DNA of 64,000 nt. Origin: Microbacteriaceae bacterium. Lineage in GTDB: Bacteria > Actinomycetota > Actinomycetes > Actinomycetales > Microbacteriaceae. The stretch's first letter is position 1. Each line of letters opens with the position of its first letter. Location of the stretch: positions 1 to 64,000 of the forward strand of contig JAPSJW010000001.1 of assembly GCA_031177985.1 (NCBI GenBank), written 5' to 3'. The notes beneath the pieces are model-generated. The model saw only the letters and a program-made list of their open reading frames with translations, did no database searches and was not told the DNA's origin. Position numbers and translations under genes: made by a program. Positions 1 through 8,421 of this stretch are shown piece by piece.

Positions 1-837
1 GACTCGATCGAGCGGCTGGAGACCGAGCGCGACGACTCGTTCGGCATCCGCGTCGGCAAGCAGCTCTTCACCCTCAAGGTCGCCCATCCGCTCGACGGAG
101 CGGACGCGGTCGATCTGCAGACCCAGGCGCTGCGGCACATCGAGACCACCGATCCGGGTCTGCCCATCCCGCGCGAGCTGCCGCAGAAAGGCAGCACCGG
201 CACCGACCGCATCGTGCGGCTGCTGACCTGGGTTCCAGGCCTGCCGATGTTCCTCTCCGGCAACACCCCCGACCAGCTGAAGCGGTTCGGCGCGACCCTC
301 GGTCGGCTGGCGAAGGCGCTCGAGGGCTTCGAGCACCCGGCCGAGCGCCGCTACGTCGCCTGGGACGCCGGGCGGATGCCGGCGCTCCGACCCCTGCTCG
401 ACGCCGTCGACGACCCGAACGCCGAGTGGTTCCTCGACCGCTTCGAGACGGATGCGCTGCCTCGCCTCGACGCGGTGCCGCACCAGGTCATCCACAACGA
501 CTTCCACCCCGGCAACGTGCTCGTCGACGCGGCGGCACCGGACTTCGTGACGGGCATCCTCGACTTCGGCGACATCGTGCACACCGCGCGCGTCGTCGAC
601 CTCGGCGTCGCCATCAACTACCTCATCGTGCCGGGCGAGCCGCTCGAGCCTTCCTACGACGCGGTGCTGAGCGGCTACGAGTCGGTCAATCCGCTGGCAC
701 CGGAGGAGCGGGACCTGATTCCCGATCTCATCGCCGCGCGGCTCGTGCAGCGCATCCTCATCGGCACCGTCTTCGGGCACGACGTCTCCAAGGCGAGCGG
801 CCAGCTGGCGTCGTTCCTGCCCCTTCTTCCGGCCTAG
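1..837 (+). CDS. Phosphotransferase, APH/ChoK-like kinase fold (5' end outside window)
   Basis: The reading frame is open from the first base, so the start lies upstream of the window and 278 codons are visible. The C-terminal lobe carries the Brenner-type catalytic motif HNDFHPGNVLV followed by the metal-binding ILDFGD motif, which is the signature of the aminoglycoside phosphotransferase/choline kinase/hydroxylysine kinase superfamily. The kinase lobe is ATP-dependent and phosphorylates a small-molecule hydroxyl. The substrate cannot be told from sequence: homoserine, hydroxylysine or a sugar alcohol are all possible, and a resistance role is not implied. The visible N-terminal stretch (RVGKQLFTLKVAHP) looks like the ATP-binding beta strands, so only a little of the kinase lobe is missing, unless the protein is a longer fusion. 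Confidence 0.8.
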   Translation, partial: DSIERLETERDDSFGIRVGKQLFTLKVAHPLDGADAVDLQTQALRHIETTDPGLPIPRELPQKGSTGTDRIVRLLTWVPGLPMFLSGNTPDQLKRFGATLGRLAKALEGFEHPAERRYVAWDAGRMPALRPLLDAVDDPNAEWFLDRFETDALPRLDAVPHQVIHNDFHPGNVLVDAAAPDFVTGILDFGDIVHTARVVDLGVAINYLIVPGEPLEPSYDAVLSGYESVNPLAPEERDLIPDLIAARLVQRILIGTVFGHDVSKASGQLASFLPLLPA

Positions 838-911
838 CGCCGCGCCGCGCGGCACCGCAACCCGTCGCAGCGCACATATTCGCGGGGTACCGTCACAAGC
901 GGGAGGAGACC

Positions 912-1637
912 ATGAGCGACCCGAACGACGACTCCACCAAGCCCCTGCCGCCGGTCGTGCCGCCGGAGGGTAAGCCGGCGATCGCCCCGTCGGCGTTCGC
1001 CATGCAGCCGACCCCGCCTCCCGCGTCTCCCGCCGCTGCCGCCGCTGCCGCCGAGGAGCCCCCGCCCACCGAGCTGCTCACGCCGGCGGATGCCGCGGCC
1101 GCCGGGCTCAACCAGCCCGCGCCGCCGCTCGCCGGTCCTGGGTCGGATGCGATGACCGAGCCGATCGATGCGACCGAGATCGCGGGCCTCGCCCCGGTCG
1201 GCGCCGAACCCGTCGCCGAGGAGAAGGAGCCCACGCGCTGGGTTCCGTGGGCCATCGTCGGGGCCGTCGCCGCCGCGCTCATCGCGGCCGGCGCGATCCT
1301 CGTGCCGCAGTTCGCGGGTTCCCCGGGCGCCCCGCAGACCGGGACGACGGATGCTCCGACCGCTCCGAGCACGACCCCCTCCGCCCCGCCCGCCGAGCCG
1401 GTCGCGCCGGTGGAGGAGGAGCCCGCGCCCGCCCCCGAGCCGGCACCCGAGCAGCCCGCGCCGGCTCCCGAGCAGCCCGCGCCGGAGCAGCCCGCACCTG
1501 AGCCGGAGCCCGAGCCCGAGCCCGAACCAGAACCGGAGCCCGAGCCCGAGCCGGAACCCGTTCCGGAGCCTCCGGGCGAGGAGGAGCCTCCCGGCCAGGA
1601 GGGCGAGCCCGGAGTCGGCGAGATCACCACGCCCTGA
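912..1637 (+). CDS. Proline-rich single-pass membrane protein with C-terminal Pro-Glu repeat
   Basis: The protein has 241 residues. I chose the ATG at 912 because GGGAGGAG lies 4-5 nt upstream; the frame is open further 5' but overlaps the preceding gene. The N-terminal ~110 residues are Ala/Pro-rich and low complexity and should be cytosolic. One transmembrane helix (WVPWAIVGAVAAALIAAGAI) follows a short charged stretch. The outer part is a disordered Pro/Glu/Ala region ending in about a dozen PE/PEP repeats. This is a wall-spanning or spacer-like design common in actinobacterial envelope proteins. No enzymatic domain is visible and the function is unknown. The repeat tract at about 1500-1570 may vary in length between strains. 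Confidence 0.75.
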   Translation: MSDPNDDSTKPLPPVVPPEGKPAIAPSAFAMQPTPPPASPAAAAAAAEEPPPTELLTPADAAAAGLNQPAPPLAGPGSDAMTEPIDATEIAGLAPVGAEPVAEEKEPTRWVPWAIVGAVAAALIAAGAILVPQFAGSPGAPQTGTTDAPTAPSTTPSAPPAEPVAPVEEEPAPAPEPAPEQPAPAPEQPAPEQPAPEPEPEPEPEPEPEPEPEPEPVPEPPGEEEPPGQEGEPGVGEITTP

Positions 1638-1690
1638 CCCGACCCGGGCACTCCGAGCGGCACGTCGCCCGAGAGGCCTACCATTCCCGC

Positions 1691-2665
1691 ATGAGCAACC
1701 TCGAGACGGAGCCGGCCGAGCTCGTCTGCACCGTCGATGCCTCCTCCGCGCGGGTCGAGGTGCTCGAGCCGCGTGAGGTGCCCCTCGGCGGACCGCGCGC
1801 GATGAGCGTGCGGCGCACGCTGCCCCAGCGTCAGCGCTCCCTCATCGGCGGCTGGTGCTTCGTCGATCACTACGGCCCCGACCCGATCGCCGTCGCCGGC
1901 GGGATGGCGGTGCCGCCGCATCCGCACACCGGCCTGCAGACGGTGAGCTGGCTCTTCTCCGGTGAGATCGAGCATCGCGACAGCGTCGACAGCCACGCGA
2001 TGGTGCGCCCCGGCACGCTCAACCTGATGACCGCGGGCAACGGCATCGCGCACTCCGAGGTCTCCACCGCCGCGACGACGGTGCTGCACGGAGCGCAGCT
2101 CTGGGTGGCTCTCCCCGATGCGAGCCGCTTCACCCCGCCGTTCTTCGAGAGCTACACGCCTCCGGCGGTCGAGTTCGGCGGCGCAACGCTGCGGGTGTTC
2201 CTCGGCTCGCTGCTCGACTCGACCTCCACCGCGACGGCGTTCTCGCCGCTCCTCGGCGCCGAGGTGCGCATCCCCGCGGGAGTCGAGGTCGAGATCCCCG
2301 TCGATCCGTCGTTCGAGCACGGCGTGCTGCTCGACTCGGGCGAGCTCGCGGTCGACGGCGTCGACCTGCCGGCCGCGCATCTCGCCTATCGCGCACCCGG
2401 GGCATCCGTTCTGCGTCTGCGCGCGGGGGCCGAGCCGGTGCTGGCCCTGCTGCTGGGCGGCGCACCCCTCGGCGAGCGCATCGTGATGTGGTGGAACTTC
2501 ATCGGCCGCAGCCACGACGAGATCGTGCGTTTCCGCGACGACTGGCAGACGGATGTGATCGCCGGCATCACTGACGACGGTCGGTTCGGCGCGGTGCGGG
2601 GTTACGACGGGGCGCCGCTTCCGGCGCCCGAGCTGCCCAACGTGCGGCTCGCGCCCCGCGGGTAG
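1691..2665 (+). CDS. Pirin family bicupin protein
   Basis: The 324-residue protein matches pirin in length and fold signature. The N-terminal cupin contains the metal-ligand motif PPHPHTGLQTV and, about 45 residues later, GNGIAHSE. The second cupin is more degenerate. Pirins bind Fe and have been assigned quercetinase activity or redox-sensing roles; the role in actinobacteria is not settled. The ATG at 1691 has no clear Shine-Dalgarno sequence. An ATG nearer the conserved GGPRAMSVRRTLPQ stretch would remove the extra leader of about 35 residues, so the exact start is uncertain. The gene ends 12 nt before the stop of the convergent aminotransferase. Confidence 0.85.
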   Translation: MSNLETEPAELVCTVDASSARVEVLEPREVPLGGPRAMSVRRTLPQRQRSLIGGWCFVDHYGPDPIAVAGGMAVPPHPHTGLQTVSWLFSGEIEHRDSVDSHAMVRPGTLNLMTAGNGIAHSEVSTAATTVLHGAQLWVALPDASRFTPPFFESYTPPAVEFGGATLRVFLGSLLDSTSTATAFSPLLGAEVRIPAGVEVEIPVDPSFEHGVLLDSGELAVDGVDLPAAHLAYRAPGASVLRLRAGAEPVLALLLGGAPLGERIVMWWNFIGRSHDEIVRFRDDWQTDVIAGITDDGRFGAVRGYDGAPLPAPELPNVRLAPRG

Positions 2666-2677
2666 CGGCGGCGGGCG

Positions 2678-3889
2678 TCAGGCCCGGCGATGCTCGAGGA
2701 ACTCGGCGATGCGCCCGATCGCGTCCTCGAGCTGCTCGACGCGCGGCAGCGTCACGATCCGGAAGTGATCCGGGTCGGGCCAGTTGAAGCCAGTGCCCTG
2801 CACGACGAGCACGTGCTGCTCCTCGAGGAGGTCGAGCACGAGCTTGCGATCGTCCTTCACCGGGTACACCTCCGGGTCGAGGCGCGGGAAGCAGTAGAGC
2901 GCGCCACGCGGCTTGACGCAGCTGACGCCGGGGATCTCCTCGAGCATCCGCCACGTCACATCGCGCTGTTCGAGCAGGCGTCCGCCCGGCAGCACGAGGT
3001 CGTCGATGCTCTGGTAGCCGCCGAGCGCGGCCTGGATGGCGTGCTGCGCCGGCACGTTCGGGCAGAGCCGCATGTTGGCGAGCAGGTCGAGACCCTCGAG
3101 GTAGCTCGCCGCGTGCCGCTTGGGGCCCGACACCGTCATCCAGCCGGAGCGGAAGCCCGCGACCCGATACGCCTTCGAGAGGCCGTTGAAGGTGAGCGTC
3201 AGCACGTCCGGCGCGATCGCGCCCATCGACTCGTGCTCCGCGTCGTCGTAGAGGATCTTGTCGTAGATCTCGTCGGCGAGCAGCAGCAGCTGATGGCGCC
3301 TCGCGACCTCGGCGATGCCCTCGAGCACCTCGCGGCCGTAGACCGCTCCGGTCGGATTGTTGGGGTTGATGACCACGATCGCCTTCGTGCGCTCGGTCAC
3401 CTTCGACGCGAGGTCGTCGAGGTCGGGCTGCCAGTCGGCGGACTCGTCGCAGCGGTAGTGCACCGCCCGACCGCCGGCGAGACTCGTGACCGCCGTCCAC
3501 AGCGGGTAGTCGGGGGCGGGGATCAGCACCTCGTCGCCGTTGTTCAGCAGCGCCTGCAGGGCCATGACGATGAGCTCGCTCACGCCGTTGCCGAGGTAGA
3601 CGTCCTCGACGTCGACGTCGGGCAGCCCTTTGAGCTGCGCGTACTGGGCGACCGCACGCCTCGCGGGCAGGATCCCCTTGCTGTCGCTGTAGCCCTGCGA
3701 CTGGGCGAGGTTCGCGATCATGTCCTCGAGCAGCTCCTGCGGGGCTTCGAAGCCGAACGGCGCGGGGTTGCCGATGTTGAGCTTGAGGACGCTGTGACCC
3801 TCGGTCTCCAGCTCCTTCGCCCGGGTCAGGGCCGGGCCGCGCACGTCGTACAGGACGTCGGCGAGCTTCGTGGACTGCAGCAGCTCCAT
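2678..3889 (-). CDS. Class I/II PLP aminotransferase (AlaA/AlaT-like)
   Basis: This is a 403-residue fold-type I aminotransferase. The PLP lysine lies in the FNGLSKAYRVAGFRSGW motif, the cofactor-binding INPNNPTGAVYG motif is upstream of it, and a C-terminal substrate-carboxylate arginine is in the region DHFRIVTLP. The N-terminus (MELLQSTKLADVLYDVRGP) and the motif GNPAPFGF are typical of the AlaA/AlaT alanine transaminases and their actinobacterial orthologues, which exchange alanine and glutamate. The frame extends 53 codons upstream, but the extension has no family similarity, so the ATG at 3889 is preferred. The gene is single and faces pirin. Confidence 0.88.
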   Translation of the reverse strand: MELLQSTKLADVLYDVRGPALTRAKELETEGHSVLKLNIGNPAPFGFEAPQELLEDMIANLAQSQGYSDSKGILPARRAVAQYAQLKGLPDVDVEDVYLGNGVSELIVMALQALLNNGDEVLIPAPDYPLWTAVTSLAGGRAVHYRCDESADWQPDLDDLASKVTERTKAIVVINPNNPTGAVYGREVLEGIAEVARRHQLLLLADEIYDKILYDDAEHESMGAIAPDVLTLTFNGLSKAYRVAGFRSGWMTVSGPKRHAASYLEGLDLLANMRLCPNVPAQHAIQAALGGYQSIDDLVLPGGRLLEQRDVTWRMLEEIPGVSCVKPRGALYCFPRLDPEVYPVKDDRKLVLDLLEEQHVLVVQGTGFNWPDPDHFRIVTLPRVEQLEDAIGRIAEFLEHRRA

Positions 3890-3950
3890 GACGGCCGATC
3901 CTCTCACGAGGCGGAGGCCACCCGGCGGAGGTGCCGTGCCGTCGTGGCGA

Positions 3951-4142
3951 TCAGGCCGGGTCGGCGTCGGCCCGCGGCGGAAGGCCGGCCTTCGCCCGCT
4001 CCTCGGCCTCGATCCGCGAGTACACCTTGCGCTCGGTGCGGTCGGCACGCAGGATCGCGCGCAGGGTGAACCAGAACAGACCGCCGACGAGCACGGTCGG
4101 GGTCACGGAGTAGAGGGCGTTGGCCCAGAATTCCTCTGGCAC
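3951..4142 (-). CDS. Small membrane protein, 63 aa
   Basis: The protein has a GTG start and 63 residues. One transmembrane segment (TPTVLVGGLFWFTLRAIL) sits near the N-terminus, followed by a basic/acidic amphipathic tail with REA-type helices (TERKVYSRIEAEERAKAG). The topology suggests a cytoplasmic C-terminal tail. It is a conserved-looking small protein in this neighbourhood of Microbacteriaceae-like genomes, but I do not recognise a named family. It lies between the aminotransferase and two even smaller membrane proteins on the same strand, so it could be the end of the lysS transcript. Confidence 0.6.
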   Translation of the reverse strand: MPEEFWANALYSVTPTVLVGGLFWFTLRAILRADRTERKVYSRIEAEERAKAGLPPRADADPA

Positions 4143-4161
4143 GCGTACCAGGGTACGCGGT

Positions 4162-4251
4162 TCAACCTCCGAGCGCCGTCCACACCGCCACGATGCCGAG
4201 GGTCACCAGAAGGCCCGCGGTCATGATGATGCGCGACCAGCGACGGTCCAC
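4162..4251 (-). CDS. Very small hydrophobic protein, 29 aa
   Basis: This short frame has a GTG start at 4251 and ends with TGA at 4162. It encodes about 29 residues: a basic N-terminus (MDRRWSRII) followed by a single hydrophobic helix of Leu/Val/Ile/Ala residues ending in Gly-Gly. An AAGGG Shine-Dalgarno-like sequence lies about 5 nt upstream. The start codon is one base beyond the stop of the 42-residue gene before it, which is the spacing expected for termination-reinitiation. The basic N-terminus plus one helix fits a small inner-membrane protein. Function is unknown. Confidence is limited by the size of the frame. Confidence 0.45.
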   Translation of the reverse strand: MDRRWSRIIMTAGLLVTLGIVAVWTALGG

Positions 4252-4252
4252 G

Positions 4253-4381
4253 TCAGCCCTTCACGAGGATGCCGACGAGCCCCGTCACGACCATGTACAG
4301 GCCGACTCCGCCGACCGCGATCCACAGCACGATCCGCGCTGTCGAGGGTCCCGGCTTGTCGGGTTTCGGGTCGAACGTCAT
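4253..4381 (-). CDS. Small membrane protein, 42 aa
   Basis: The frame starts at an ATG 9 nt downstream of the lysS stop and encodes 42 residues. A polar Pro/Lys-rich head (MTFDPKPDKPGP) is followed by one long hydrophobic helix (ARIVLWIAVGGVGLYMVVTG) and a short basic tail (LVKG). Spacing to lysS suggests co-transcription, and the next, 29-residue frame starts one base after its stop. The head-helix-tail pattern is typical of real small membrane proteins rather than random frames. No family is recognised. Confidence 0.55.
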   Translation of the reverse strand: MTFDPKPDKPGPSTARIVLWIAVGGVGLYMVVTGLVGILVKG

Positions 4382-4390
4382 GCGCCGACC

Positions 4391-5890
4391 CTACTTGACC
4401 AGGGGGAAGAGGATCGTCTCGCGGATGCCCAGGCCGGTGACCGCCATGAGCAGACGGTCGATGCCCATCCCCATGCCGCCGCACGGAGGCATGCCGTGCT
4501 CGAGCGCGCGCAGGAACTCCTCGTCGAGGCGCATCGCCTCGTCGTCGCCGCGGGCGGCGAGACGCGCCTGCTCGACGAAGCGCTCGCGCTGCACGATGGG
4601 ATCGACGAGCTCCGAGTAGCCGGTAGCCAGCTCGAACCCGCGGATGTAGAGGTCCCACTTCTCGACGACGCCCTCGACCGAGCGGTGCGCACGCACGAGG
4701 GGGCTCGTCTCGACGGGGAAGTCGCGCACGAAGGTCGGCCGCTCGAGGTCGCCCTTGACGAAGTGCTCCCACAGCTCCTCGACGTACTTGCCGTGGTTGG
4801 CGAGCTTCACCTCCACGCCGACGGATGCCGCTAGCTCGGCCAGCTCGGCCACCGACGTCTGCGGGGTGATCTCCCGGCCCGAGGCCTCCGAGAGCGACTC
4901 GTACATCGAGATGCGGTCCCACTCGCCGCCGAGGTCGTACTCGGTGCCGTCGGCCCAGGTCACGACGTGGCTGCCCGACACGGCGACGGCCGCGTTCTGC
5001 ACGAGCTCCTGGGTGAGGTCGGCCATCTGGTCGTAGTCGCCGTAGGCCTGGTAGGCCTCGAGCATCGCGAACTCGGGGCTGTGCGTGGAGTCGGCGCCCT
5101 CGTTGCGGAAGTTGCGGTTGATCTCGAAGACCCGCTCGATGCCGCCGACGACGGCCCGCTTGAGGAACAGCTCGGGCGCGATGCGCAGGTAGAGCTCGGT
5201 GTCGAAGGCGTTCGAGTGCGTCACGAACGGGCGAGCGGATGCTCCGCCGTGCAGCGTCTGCAGCATCGGCGTCTCCACTTCGAGGTAGTCGTGGGCGGCG
5301 AAGGTCGACCGCAGGCTCGCGTTGACGGCGGCGCGCGCCCGCACCGTCGTGCGGGCCTGCTCGCGCACCAGCAGATCGAGGTAGCGGCTGCGCATCCGCT
5401 GCTCGTCGCTGAGCTCCTTGTACATGTTCGGCAGCGGCAGCACCGCCTTCGACGCGATGCGCCAGGTCGACACGAGGATGCTCAACTCACCCCGGCGCGA
5501 CGAGATGACCTCGCCCGAGACGAAGAGGTGGTCGCCGAGGTCGACGAGCTCCTTGAACTCGTCGAGCGACTCCTGGCCGACCTCGGCGAGCGAGACCATC
5601 GCCTGGATGCGGCTGCCGTCGCCCGCCTGCAGCGTGGCGAAGCAGAGCTTGCCGGTGTTGCGCTGGAACACGACGCGGCCGGCGACTCCGACGATCTCGC
5701 CGCTGCCCTCATCCGCCTGCAGGTGACCGTACTTCTCGCGCACCTGCGGGATCGTGTGGGTGACCGGGACGCCGACGGGGTACGCCTCCTTGCCCGAGGC
5801 GATCAGCTTCTCGCGCTTCTCGAGTCGCACCGCCCGCTGCTCGAAGGTCTCCTCGGGAGTCAGGTCGGGCGCGTCCGCATCGTTCGTCAT
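4391..5890 (-). CDS. lysS: Lysyl-tRNA synthetase, class II
   Basis: At 499 residues this has the full class IIb LysRS length. It ligates lysine to tRNA-Lys using ATP in the cytoplasm. An OB-fold anticodon-binding domain (about residues 65-150) precedes the catalytic core. Motif 2 is [14 protein letters not shown] near residue 261, and motif 3 is [12 protein letters not shown] near residue 471. The ATG at 5890 begins [14 protein letters not shown]. The upstream 126-nt gap contains two interleaved inverted repeats. Downstream, small membrane-protein frames follow closely. A second, eukaryote-like LysX domain is absent, so this is the housekeeping enzyme. Confidence 0.97.
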   Translation of the reverse strand: MTNDADAPDLTPEETFEQRAVRLEKREKLIASGKEAYPVGVPVTHTIPQVREKYGHLQADEGSGEIVGVAGRVVFQRNTGKLCFATLQAGDGSRIQAMVSLAEVGQESLDEFKELVDLGDHLFVSGEVISSRRGELSILVSTWRIASKAVLPLPNMYKELSDEQRMRSRYLDLLVREQARTTVRARAAVNASLRSTFAAHDYLEVETPMLQTLHGGASARPFVTHSNAFDTELYLRIAPELFLKRAVVGGIERVFEINRNFRNEGADSTHSPEFAMLEAYQAYGDYDQMADLTQELVQNAAVAVSGSHVVTWADGTEYDLGGEWDRISMYESLSEASGREITPQTSVAELAELAASVGVEVKLANHGKYVEELWEHFVKGDLERPTFVRDFPVETSPLVRAHRSVEGVVEKWDLYIRGFELATGYSELVDPIVQRERFVEQARLAARGDDEAMRLDEEFLRALEHGMPPCGGMGMGIDRLLMAVTGLGIRETILFPLVK

Positions 5891-5941
5891 GGCGCTCCCA
5901 TCGTATCGGCGGGGGCGTGCGAGCCCATCCGCTCACCGAGC

Positions 5942-5978
5942 GGCGTCAGAAGGTCGGAGCTGACGCCTTGGTCCGACC
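5942..5978 (-). repeat. Two interleaved perfect inverted repeats in the tetR-lysS gap
   Basis: On the minus strand the order is GGTCGGA (5972-5978), GGCGTCAG (5960-5967), TCCGACC (5952-5958), CTGACGCC (5942-5949). The first pairs with the third (7 bp) and the second with the fourth (8 bp). The two stems are interleaved, so only one hairpin can form at a time, or the pair is a compact pseudoknot. The site is downstream of tetR and upstream of lysS on the same strand. It could be the tetR terminator, a lysS leader element or a protein-binding dyad. Confidence 0.5.
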
Positions 5979-6016
5979 GGATACCGCCATTCGCCGAGCC
6001 GGAACCCGCGACGCGC

Positions 6017-6592
6017 TCAGCGCGCGCGGAGGCCGTCGATCGCCAGCCCGAGCACGCGGTCGCGCTGCTCCTCGTCGGCGAAGGCAACACCGGCGATGCC
6101 GGCCATCATCTTCACGATGTCCTCGATCGACACGTCCGCTCGCACTGCGCCCTCGCGCTGCGCGCGGTCGAGGATGGGCTGGCCGGACGAGTAGACGACG
6201 GCTCTGCAGCTGCGCAGCACGTCGGAGTCCTTCGTGAAGCCCTCGATGAGCGCGCGCTTCGTCGCCATGTACTCCGAGAAGCGGCGCAGGTAGGCCTGCA
6301 CGGCCGCCCAGGCCTCCAGCGTGTCGCCGGCCTCGCGAGCGGCGACCGCCAGGCGCTCGACCTCGTCGACGTACACCGCCTCGACGAGGTCGTCGCGGGT
6401 GGGGAAGTTGCGGTACAGCGTCGCGATCCCGACACCGGCTCGGCGGGCGATCTCCTCGAGCGACGCGTTCGCGCCCTGCTCGGTGAAGACCTCGCGAGCC
6501 GCCGCGAGCAGCGCGTCGAAGTTGCGCCGAGCATCCGCCCGCTGCGGTCGTCGCACGGCGACGGTTCCCGCATCGGTGGTGATGGTGCTCAT
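6017..6592 (-). CDS. TetR family transcriptional repressor
   Basis: The protein has 191 residues. The N-terminal helix-turn-helix is clear (NASLEEIARRAGVGIATLYRNFPTRDDLVEAVY, given here as the recognition segment AGVGIATLYRNF), and a variable ligand-binding C-terminal domain follows. It is divergent from an MFS drug-exporter gene, and the gap contains two near-identical CGGAGGC-type palindromes. By analogy with QacR/TetR pairs it should repress the exporter and itself, and be released by an exported compound. The ligand is unknown. Confidence 0.9.
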   Translation of the reverse strand: MSTITTDAGTVAVRRPQRADARRNFDALLAAAREVFTEQGANASLEEIARRAGVGIATLYRNFPTRDDLVEAVYVDEVERLAVAAREAGDTLEAWAAVQAYLRRFSEYMATKRALIEGFTKDSDVLRSCRAVVYSSGQPILDRAQREGAVRADVSIEDIVKMMAGIAGVAFADEEQRDRVLGLAIDGLRAR

Positions 6593-6611
6593 GACGACTC
6601 CGAAATGCTGG

Positions 6612-6662
6612 TTGCGGAACCGGAGGCTGCCTCCGTATAGTTCTAAGCGGAGGCCGCCTCCA
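6612..6662 (+). promoter_or_regulatory. MFS promoter with paired TetR-type operators
   Basis: A -35-like TTGCGG (6612-6617) and a -10-like TATAGT (6636-6641) are separated by 18 bp. The spacer ends in the palindrome CGGAGGCTGCCTCCG (6621-6635). A second copy, CGGAGGCCGCCTCCA, lies at 6648-6662, just after the -10 box where transcription should start. Centre-to-centre spacing is 27 bp. This layout would let the TetR protein block polymerase at the spacer and the start site. The promoter boxes are inferred by eye. Confidence 0.65.
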
Positions 6663-6726
6663 GATGAAGACGGACTCAGTCTAGCCGCCCCTCGGGCGGC
6701 GCGCTCCCCCTCGGAAGAAGGACATC

Positions 6727-8214
6727 ATGACCCCTCGTCCTCTGCGCAGTTTCGGCATCCTGGCGCTCAGCGTCGGATCCTTCTCGACCCTTCAGTCCCT
6801 CGTCGTGCCGGTGCTCCCCGTCATCCAGGAGGACCTCGACACCAGTGCCGCGGCCGTCACCTGGACGCTCACCGCCTGGCTCATCGTCGCGGCCGTCGCG
6901 ACCCCCCTGCTCGGCCGCGTGGGCGACATGGTCGGCAAGCGCCGCATCTTCCTGCTCGCCCTCGGCGCCGTCGCGGTCGGCAGCCTGCTCGCCGCGATCG
7001 CGCCGAACATCGGCGTGCTGATCGCCGCCCGCATCGTGCAGGGCCTCGGCGGAGCCCTCTTCCCGCTTGCCTTCGGGATGCTCCGCGACCTCGTGCCGCC
7101 CGCTCGCCTCGCGAGCGGCATCGGCGCTCTCTCGGGGCTCATCGCCGTGGGCGGCGGGGTCGGCACGGTGCTCGCCGGTCCGATCGCCGAGGTCGTCGGC
7201 TGGCGCGGGCTCTTCCTCGCCCCGCTCGTGCTGGTCGCGCTCGGCGCTCTCCTGACCTGGCGCTACCTGCCCGAGTCGCCCTCGAAGGCCGGCGGTCGCA
7301 TCAACGTCGGCGCTGCCGTGCTGCTCTCGTCGTGGCTCGTCGCGCTGCTGCTGCCGCTGAGCACGGGCGCCGAGCGCGGCTGGACCTCCGCCCCGGTGCT
7401 GGGTCTCTTCGCGGTCGCCGCGATGCTCTTCGTCGCCTGGGTCGCCGTCGAACTGCGCTCGGCCAACCCGCTCGTCGACATGCGGATGATGGCGCTCCCC
7501 TCGGTGTGGCCGACGAACGTCGCGGCCGTGCTCATCGGCGCCTCGATGTTCGGCGTGTGGGCGTACTTCCCGCGCTTCGTGCAGACTCCCGCCGAGGCGG
7601 GCTACGGATTCGGCGCAACCGTCGCCGCGTCGGGGCTGCTCATGCTGCCGATGCTCGCCACGATGGCGGTCGCAGGCGTGCTCACCGGGCCGCTGCAGCG
7701 CATCCTCGGCTCTCGTGCGCAGATCGCGGTGGGGGCGGGGCTCATCGCGGTCTCGGCCGCGGGAATGGGCCTGCTCAACAGCGCTCCCTGGCTCGTCGCG
7801 GTCGAGGGCGCGGTGTTCGGACTGGGGCTCGGGGTGGCCTACGCCGCCATGACGGGCGTCATCGTGAACAGCGTGCCGGCGACCCAGACGGGCATCGCGA
7901 GTGGAGTGAACGCGAACCTGCGCACGATCGGCAGCGCCCTGGGCACCGCCCTGCTGACGGCCCTCATCACGGGGACCATCGTTCCGGCGACCGGGCTCCC
8001 GACCGAGGGAGGGTACGCGGCGGGCTTCCTGACGGCCGCCGCACTCGCGGCCGGCGCAGCGCTCGTCGTCGTCGCGGCTGCACCGCTCACCCGGCGCGCT
8101 GCCCGAGCCGCCGGCCAGCTGCGCGGCGCCACCGCTTCGGTGCCCGTGCAGACCGCCTCGGTGCCCGTGCTCGCGACGACCCTCGCGCGCGAGCCGGTCG
8201 GCACCGCGGCGTAG
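6727..8214 (+). CDS. MFS transporter, DHA2-like drug:H+ antiporter
   Basis: The protein has 495 residues and about 14 predicted hydrophobic segments, the size of the DHA2 (EmrB/QacA) group. The motif GRVGDMVGKRR after the second helix is the MFS motif A, and a motif C-like segment (AVGGGVGTVLAGPIAE) lies in helix 5. A Shine-Dalgarno sequence (GAAGAAGGA) precedes the ATG. It should use the proton gradient to export hydrophobic toxicants. The divergent TetR gene and paired operators point to substrate-induced expression. An imperfect 5' leader hairpin (GCCGCCC/GGGCGGC) lies at about 6684-6700. Confidence 0.9.
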   Translation: MTPRPLRSFGILALSVGSFSTLQSLVVPVLPVIQEDLDTSAAAVTWTLTAWLIVAAVATPLLGRVGDMVGKRRIFLLALGAVAVGSLLAAIAPNIGVLIAARIVQGLGGALFPLAFGMLRDLVPPARLASGIGALSGLIAVGGGVGTVLAGPIAEVVGWRGLFLAPLVLVALGALLTWRYLPESPSKAGGRINVGAAVLLSSWLVALLLPLSTGAERGWTSAPVLGLFAVAAMLFVAWVAVELRSANPLVDMRMMALPSVWPTNVAAVLIGASMFGVWAYFPRFVQTPAEAGYGFGATVAASGLLMLPMLATMAVAGVLTGPLQRILGSRAQIAVGAGLIAVSAAGMGLLNSAPWLVAVEGAVFGLGLGVAYAAMTGVIVNSVPATQTGIASGVNANLRTIGSALGTALLTALITGTIVPATGLPTEGGYAAGFLTAAALAAGAALVVVAAAPLTRRAARAAGQLRGATASVPVQTASVPVLATTLAREPVGTAA

Positions 8215-8308
8215 CGCCGCCACCACCGGGCCGCGAGCGCCGGGCCGCGGGCGCGAGAGCCGGGCTGCGGCCGGGCGCGACGCGCCGGAGGGTCCTCGCC
8301 CACTCTTT

Positions 8309-8356
8309 GTTTTCCGCCATTTAACGGCCGGGAAATGGTGCGACACGTCGGAAAAC
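8309..8356. repeat. Nested inverted repeat in the MFS-panC convergent gap
   Basis: The 207-nt gap between the two convergent genes holds an outer inverted repeat GTTTTCCG (8309-8316)/CGGAAAAC (8349-8356) enclosing an inner one, CCATTT (8317-8322)/AAATGG (8333-8338). The site is much more A/T-rich than its surroundings. A bidirectional terminator or a protein-binding dyad would both fit. The rest of the gap is a G/C-rich stretch with imperfect CCGGGC(C/T)GCG direct repeats and no credible gene. Confidence 0.45.
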
Positions 8357-8421
8357 GAAGAACGGGCGGATGCGCGGCGGCGAGTCGCAGGCCGGCGCAA
8401 GCGTCCGACCCGACAGGCGCG

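Noticed and set aside
893..2515. Long minus-strand frame over the proline-rich and pirin genes
   Set aside because: It is a GC-skew shadow with Arg/Gly-rich composition and no domain; the plus-strand genes have clear family motifs.
5891..6016. T-box leader for lysS
   Set aside because: No T-box core or specifier loop was found; the interleaved dyads do not match that fold.
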